A stretch of DNA of 7,317 nt from Lachnospiraceae bacterium UBA3692 (GTDB lineage Bacteria; Bacillota; Clostridia; Lachnospirales; Lachnospiraceae). Shown here one piece after another: positions 4,133-7,317 of the stretch (within the stretch, counting starts at the first letter, position 1; each line of letters starts with the position of its first letter). The notes beneath the pieces were generated by a model. The model was given only the letters and a program-made list of their open reading frames with translations, searched no databases and was not told where the DNA came from. Position numbers and translations under genes: made by a program. The DNA lies in the NCBI GenBank assembly GCA_002372815.1, contig DFIR01000101.1:932-8248 (forward strand). The letters run 5' to 3'.

Positions 4133-5122
4133 ATGAGAGAAAACGGAAAAGACGACAGCAGATACGGGAAAGACTACAGGCCTGAGACCCTGATGGACGC
4201 GATCGGCGAGGTCGACGACAAGCTGCTCGCGGAGGCGGACGCCTGGCGCAGCGAGAGAATGGCGCGTGCGGAAGCGGCAGATGCGGAGAATGCAGCGGAA
4301 GCTGTGAATGCTGCAGAGGCGGCGGAAGCGGCGTCCTTCGAGGCACACGCGGAAGACCGCCGAAGGGCGCGGGAAGCAGGCGGATCCAAGGCGCGGAGCA
4401 CCGGCCGCGGGAGACAGAAGTCCCCCTGGAACCGGTACGCGGTGCCGGTGCTGACGCTTGCGGCATGCGTCGCGCTGGTATTCGTCGCGCAGCGGGTCGG
4501 GATCATCCGTCCACTGTTCCAGGGCGCAGGCAGTTCAGCTCCTTCCGAGCAGCTGTCAAGTGCTGCGGCTCCCGCCGCGGAGGAGGCGAAGGCTGAACAT
4601 GTCGAAGTGGCGGAAGAAGCAGTGGAAGAAGCCGCAGGATCTGCATCGATGCTGGGAATGACCGCGTCGGAGACGGCGGATGCGGGCGGCGCAGAGAACG
4701 CGGCCGCGGAGACGGAAAGCTTCGACATAGCGGAGGCGGAATACGCGGCTGAGGAAGCAATGGAAGAAGCTGCGCCGGCGGCAGAGATGCCGATGACGGA
4801 CGCCGCGCAGAACGCCGCCGGCGAGAGCGCCGCGGATGAGCGGGAAGCAGCGAGTGCGAAGTCTGCAAAATCCGCGAAGGAGAGCGGCGAGACGGCGGTC
4901 GTCACCATCGATGCGATGGACATCGACTACCGCAAGGTCGAGCTGACGGAGAAGGAACAGAAGGAACTGGAGGACGTCATGGGCGACAAGATCGCGGAGA
5001 ACGGGTCCGGCACCTGGTACATGACGATCGTGATGCACGGAGACACAAAGCTGCAGACTGCGGAGCAGCTCATACTGAGATCGGCGGACGGACAGCTCAC
5101 ATTGTGGGAGATCGCGGACTGA
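4133..5122 (+). CDS. Anti-sigma-like single-span membrane protein with long Ala/Glu-rich stalk
   Basis: This 329-residue protein is probably the partner that holds the sigma factor at the membrane until a signal arrives. Residues 20-36 (LMDAIGEVDDKLLAEAD) are the short cytoplasmic helix seen in proteins paired with this sigma group. Residues 40-74 are an Ala/Glu/Arg helix, and 75-101 are basic. Residues 102-120 (YAVPVLTLAACVALVFVAQ) form the only membrane span. Residues 132-252 are low-complexity, almost all Ala, Glu, Ser, Asp and Met, and would form an extracytoplasmic stalk. Residues 253-329 form a folded-looking domain, with alternating strands (TAVVTIDAMDIDY), a helix (TEKEQKELEDVMGDKI), and WYMTIVMHG then LTLWEIAD. 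The start ATG 4133 has GGAG 11 bases upstream; an earlier TTG at 4106 lies inside the sigma gene and is less likely. It sits 16 bases after sigma and 58 bases before the lipoprotein. The anti-sigma role is inferred from position and topology. Confidence 0.84.
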   Translation: MRENGKDDSRYGKDYRPETLMDAIGEVDDKLLAEADAWRSERMARAEAADAENAAEAVNAAEAAEAASFEAHAEDRRRAREAGGSKARSTGRGRQKSPWNRYAVPVLTLAACVALVFVAQRVGIIRPLFQGAGSSAPSEQLSSAAAPAAEEAKAEHVEVAEEAVEEAAGSASMLGMTASETADAGGAENAAAETESFDIAEAEYAAEEAMEEAAPAAEMPMTDAAQNAAGESAADEREAASAKSAKSAKESGETAVVTIDAMDIDYRKVELTEKEQKELEDVMGDKIAENGSGTWYMTIVMHGDTKLQTAEQLILRSADGQLTLWEIAD

Positions 5123-5165
5123 GCGCGCAGGCTCCAGCCGGCCGGATCCCGGACAGACAGTTTTT

Positions 5166-5172
5166 AAGGAGG
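5166..5172 (+). promoter_or_regulatory. Ribosome binding site AAGGAGG of the SIMPL lipoprotein
   Basis: AAGGAGG lies 8 bases before ATG 5181, the strongest ribosome site in the sigma unit. It suggests the lipoprotein is made in larger amounts than the two regulators. No terminator is visible in the 58 bases before it, so co-transcription is likely. Confidence 0.8.
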
Positions 5173-5180
5173 TAATCGGA

Positions 5181-6011
5181 ATGAAGAAGAATTTGGCAGC
5201 AATCATTGCGGCAGTGAGCGCGGCGGCGCTTCTGATGGCAGGCTGCGGCGCGGCCGCAGGAAACGGTGCGGGAAGCTCCGCGGCGGCGGACGGGATCGGC
5301 GCGCTGAAAGTCAGCGCGGCGGAAAATGAGACGGAGAAGGAAGATATGGGAAAGGAAGGCGCAGCGAAGCGCACGATCACAGTCATGGCGGACAGCAGCA
5401 GCGTCACGGTGCCGGACAAGGCACAGATCATCCTTGCCGTGCAGACGGAAGGCGCCAACGCAAAGGAGACGCAGCAGAAGAATACGGAGGCAGTGGATCA
5501 GGTCATTGCGAAGATCCGTGAGCTGGGCGTCCCGGACAAGAGCATCAAGACGAGCGGATATGACCTCTGGCCCCGCTACGATTACAGCGGCAATACCGAG
5601 AAGCTGGTCGGTTACCAGGTCTCCACGTCGCTGACGGTCACGGACCGCAGCGTCGAAGAGGTCGGCGCGCTGATCTCCGAGTGCGTCGCGGCTGGCGTCA
5701 ACCAGGTGAACAACATCAGCTATTCCTGCAGCAACTACGACGAGATCTACAACGAGGCGCTGACGAAGGCTGTCGAGAAGGCGAAAGAGAAGGGCGAAGT
5801 GCTCGCGAAGGCAGCAGACGGCAGTCTCGGTGAGATCCTGAGCGTGAGCGAGGGATACCAGAACACGGCTTACCGCTACAACACCAGCTACATGGACGCG
5901 AAGCAGATGAGCGGATACGGCGTCGCGGAAGAGGCGGCAATGGACGTCGCCGTCATGCCGGGTGAGGCGGAGATCACGGCACAGGTGACGGTCGTCTTCG
6001 AACTCGACTGA
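5181..6011 (+). CDS. SIMPL-domain (DUF541) lipoprotein
   Basis: This 276-residue protein is probably a membrane-anchored lipoprotein on the outer face of the cytoplasmic membrane. The first 22 residues form a lipoprotein signal with lipobox MAGC (Cys22). A Gly/Ala/Ser linker runs to about residue 63. Residues 65-275 form a SIMPL domain: TITVMADSSSVTVPDKAQIILAVQTEG at the start, KIRELGVPDKSIKTSGYDLWPRYDY in the middle, then GYQVSTSLTVTDRSVEEVGALI, and the late helix YNEALTKAVEKAKEKGEVLAKA followed by GEILSVSEG. The C-terminus ends in alternating residues, ITAQVTVVFELD. SIMPL proteins form oligomers and have been tied to oxidative or envelope stress, but their molecular activity is unclear. As third gene after an ECF sigma and its anti-sigma-like partner, it may sense or repair the stress. 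The stop is doubled (TGATAA), and a strong terminator follows. Confidence 0.93.
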   Translation: MKKNLAAIIAAVSAAALLMAGCGAAAGNGAGSSAAADGIGALKVSAAENETEKEDMGKEGAAKRTITVMADSSSVTVPDKAQIILAVQTEGANAKETQQKNTEAVDQVIAKIRELGVPDKSIKTSGYDLWPRYDYSGNTEKLVGYQVSTSLTVTDRSVEEVGALISECVAAGVNQVNNISYSCSNYDEIYNEALTKAVEKAKEKGEVLAKAADGSLGEILSVSEGYQNTAYRYNTSYMDAKQMSGYGVAEEAAMDVAVMPGEAEITAQVTVVFELD

Positions 6012-6025
6012 TAAGAACATAAAAG

Positions 6026-6072
6026 AGGCGGTCCTCCGGCGCCATCATTTGTGGTGCGGAGGGCCGCCTTTT
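6026..6072. terminator. Long intrinsic terminator, able to act on both strands
   Basis: AGGCGGTCCTCCG (6026-6038) pairs with CGGAGGGCCGCCT (6057-6069) with one G-T pair. The inner bases GCGCCA / TGGTGC extend the stem. TTTT follows at 6069-6072 on the plus strand, and TTTT (6024-6021) follows shortly after on the minus strand. It begins 14 bases after the SIMPL stop and 70 bases past the kinase stop, so it fits the end of both convergent units. Confidence 0.9.
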
Positions 6073-6142
6073 CTGACCCATTTCTTTAGTTTCGCGTCGA
6101 TTTCCCGGCTTATTGTCGACTTCTGGCTTTGACTGTCGTCCC

Positions 6143-7317
6143 TCAATCTTCTTCCAGTTCGTCGTTCCGTTCCGAGCGGCGGAGCGTGAAGATGAACTCG
6201 CTGCCAACGCCCTCGGTGGAGATGAGGTTGATGTTCTCGTCGTGGGCGCGGATGATCTCGCGTACGATGGACAGGCCGAGGCCGGTCCCCTTCTTGTCCT
6301 TGCCGCGGGAGAGATCCGTCTTGTAGAAGCGGTCCCAGATGTATTTCTGGTCGTCCTTAGGGATGCCGATGCCGTTGTCCTTGATGGAGACGAAGACCTT
6401 GTTCTTCTTCTCGGAGGTCTCGATGCGGATCGTGCCGCCGCGGCCGGTGAACTTGATCGCGTTGTCCACGAGGTTGTAGAGGACCTGCTCGATGCGCTCT
6501 TTATCGGCGGTGACGAAGAGCGTTTCTCCGAGAAGGACGAGCTCGACGTTGATGTTCTTGTTTCGGCAGACCTGCTCGAAGGAGAGCGCCATGCGCCGGA
6601 TGCTGTCGTTGATGTCGAAGTCGGTCTTCGCGAGCAGGACGCCCCGCGTGTTCAGGTTGTTGAGGGAGAGCAGGTCATTCGTGAGTTTCGTGAGGCGCTC
6701 AGTCTCCGTGAGGACGACGCCGAGATACTTTTCGTGCAGCTCGGGAGGGATCGTGCCGTCGAGCATCGCGGAGAGGAAGCCCTGGATCGACGTCAGCGGG
6801 GAGCGGAAGTCGTGGGAGACGTTCGCGATGAACTTCTTCTGGTCGTCCTCCGCGCGCGCGATCTCGCTCGCCATATAGCTCAGGACGCTGGCGAGATAGC
6901 CCATCTCGTCCTCGCTGTCGACGGAGAGCTCGTAGTGCATGTTTCCGGCTGCGTACTGCTCGGTCGCCGTCGTGATGCGGCGGAGCGGCCGGTAGACGAT
7001 CTCGGTGAAGAAGATCAGGATGATCAGCGAGAGCAGCAGGATGACGAGCAGCATCATGTAGGAGATGTTGACGAGGGAAGCCGCCTTTGACTCGATCCGC
7101 GAGAAGGGCGTGTGGATCACGACGTACCCTTTGACGGAGTAGCTGGAGATGATCGGCGCGAGCACGCTCAGGTACGTCTCGGAGAAGGAATCGAAGAATG
7201 TGCCTTCCGTGTAGTAATTACCTGCGGTGATATTCGGATCGAAATTCTCGATGAAAAGCTCTTCGTCCGGGTCCGGCGCCTGTTCCGAATTTGTGATGAG
7301 CCGGCCCGACGGGCTGA
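6143..7317 (-). CDS. Sensor histidine kinase, N-terminus beyond the right edge
   Basis: This membrane kinase autophosphorylates a histidine and passes the phosphate to a response regulator, expected upstream outside the window. The frame is open to the edge, so 390 residues are visible and the start is missing. A valine GTG at 7165 is internal, not a start. Visible residues 1-82 belong to the extracytoplasmic sensor region, and 83-107 are the second membrane span (MMLLVILLLSLIILIFF). A HAMP linker (YRPLRRITTATEQYAAGN...DEMGYLA) follows. The dimerisation box is ANVSHDFRSPLTSIQGF, with phospho-acceptor His at visible residue 168. The ATPase part has the N box (LYNLVDNAIKFT), G1 (DNGIGIP), F box (IWDRFYKTD) and G2 (GTGLGLSIV), so all catalytic motifs are intact. 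The tail after GSEFIFTLRR is acidic. The type, with a sensor loop and HAMP, is common in clostridial envelope-stress or antimicrobial-peptide systems, but the signal cannot be read here. Confidence 0.95.
   Translation of the reverse strand, partial: SPSGRLITNSEQAPDPDEELFIENFDPNITAGNYYTEGTFFDSFSETYLSVLAPIISSYSVKGYVVIHTPFSRIESKAASLVNISYMMLLVILLLSLIILIFFTEIVYRPLRRITTATEQYAAGNMHYELSVDSEDEMGYLASVLSYMASEIARAEDDQKKFIANVSHDFRSPLTSIQGFLSAMLDGTIPPELHEKYLGVVLTETERLTKLTNDLLSLNNLNTRGVLLAKTDFDINDSIRRMALSFEQVCRNKNINVELVLLGETLFVTADKERIEQVLYNLVDNAIKFTGRGGTIRIETSEKKNKVFVSIKDNGIGIPKDDQKYIWDRFYKTDLSRGKDKKGTGLGLSIVREIIRAHDENINLISTEGVGSEFIFTLRRSERNDELEED

Noticed and set aside
5123..5180. Terminator between the anti-sigma and SIMPL genes
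   Set aside because: CCGG repeats and a TTTTT are present, but the T-run is some 10 bases from any stem, so it does not have terminator form.
4174..5458. Long minus-strand open frames opposite the anti-sigma and SIMPL genes
   Set aside because: Their composition (Ala/Ser or Arg/Pro repeats) mirrors GC-rich third positions of the sense genes, and no motif or ribosome site supports them.
6113..7090. 325-codon plus-strand frame opposite the histidine kinase
   Set aside because: The kinase frame has all family motifs, while the antisense frame is a Val/Asp/Glu/Leu-rich shadow.

Overview
This looks like a chromosomal window from a GC-rich anaerobic Firmicute, most likely a clostridial lineage such as Lachnospiraceae. 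That is inferred from strong AGGAGG-type ribosome sites, the YczE, WYL, ECF sigma and SIMPL protein types, and heavy use of G/C in third codon positions. The GC bias leaves long antisense reading frames that I treat as shadows. I see no tRNA, rRNA, CRISPR array, insertion sequence or phage gene.

Left part (1-2018): an unresolved edge fragment is followed by a 114-residue protein of unknown function on the plus strand. Its end overlaps by 10 bases the end of a minus-strand mazG, a house-cleaning NTP pyrophosphohydrolase. Upstream of mazG on the same strand is a WYL-domain transcription regulator. A consensus -10 box lies between the two, so mazG probably has its own promoter as well as read-through.

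Centre (2019-2685): this is the most unusual part. Divergent from the WYL gene lie two overlapping microgenes of 37 and 35 codons. The first is acidic and tyrosine-rich, and the second is a single-span membrane peptide. The ribosome site of the second is embedded in the Glu codons ending the first. The gap to the WYL gene holds several nested inverted repeats suited to an operator or attenuator. A G/C hairpin ends the pair, and a third 35-codon hydrophobic frame with its own ribosome site converges on it from the minus strand. That third frame may be the stump of a transporter gene.

Right part (2686-7317): a YczE-family membrane protein is followed by an apparent three-gene cell-envelope stress unit. 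This comprises an ECF sigma factor, a single-span anti-sigma-like protein with a very long Ala/Glu-rich extracytoplasmic stalk, and a SIMPL-domain lipoprotein. Three copies of a GTYCGGAAA motif with 12-13 base spacing stand before a -10 box upstream of the sigma gene. The unit ends at a long terminator that can work on both strands. A minus-strand sensor histidine kinase converges on it and runs off the right edge without its N-terminus.

The window thus holds several regulatory and signalling genes. Protein family calls rest on motifs read by eye. Promoters, operators and the microgenes are inferences from sequence pattern only.
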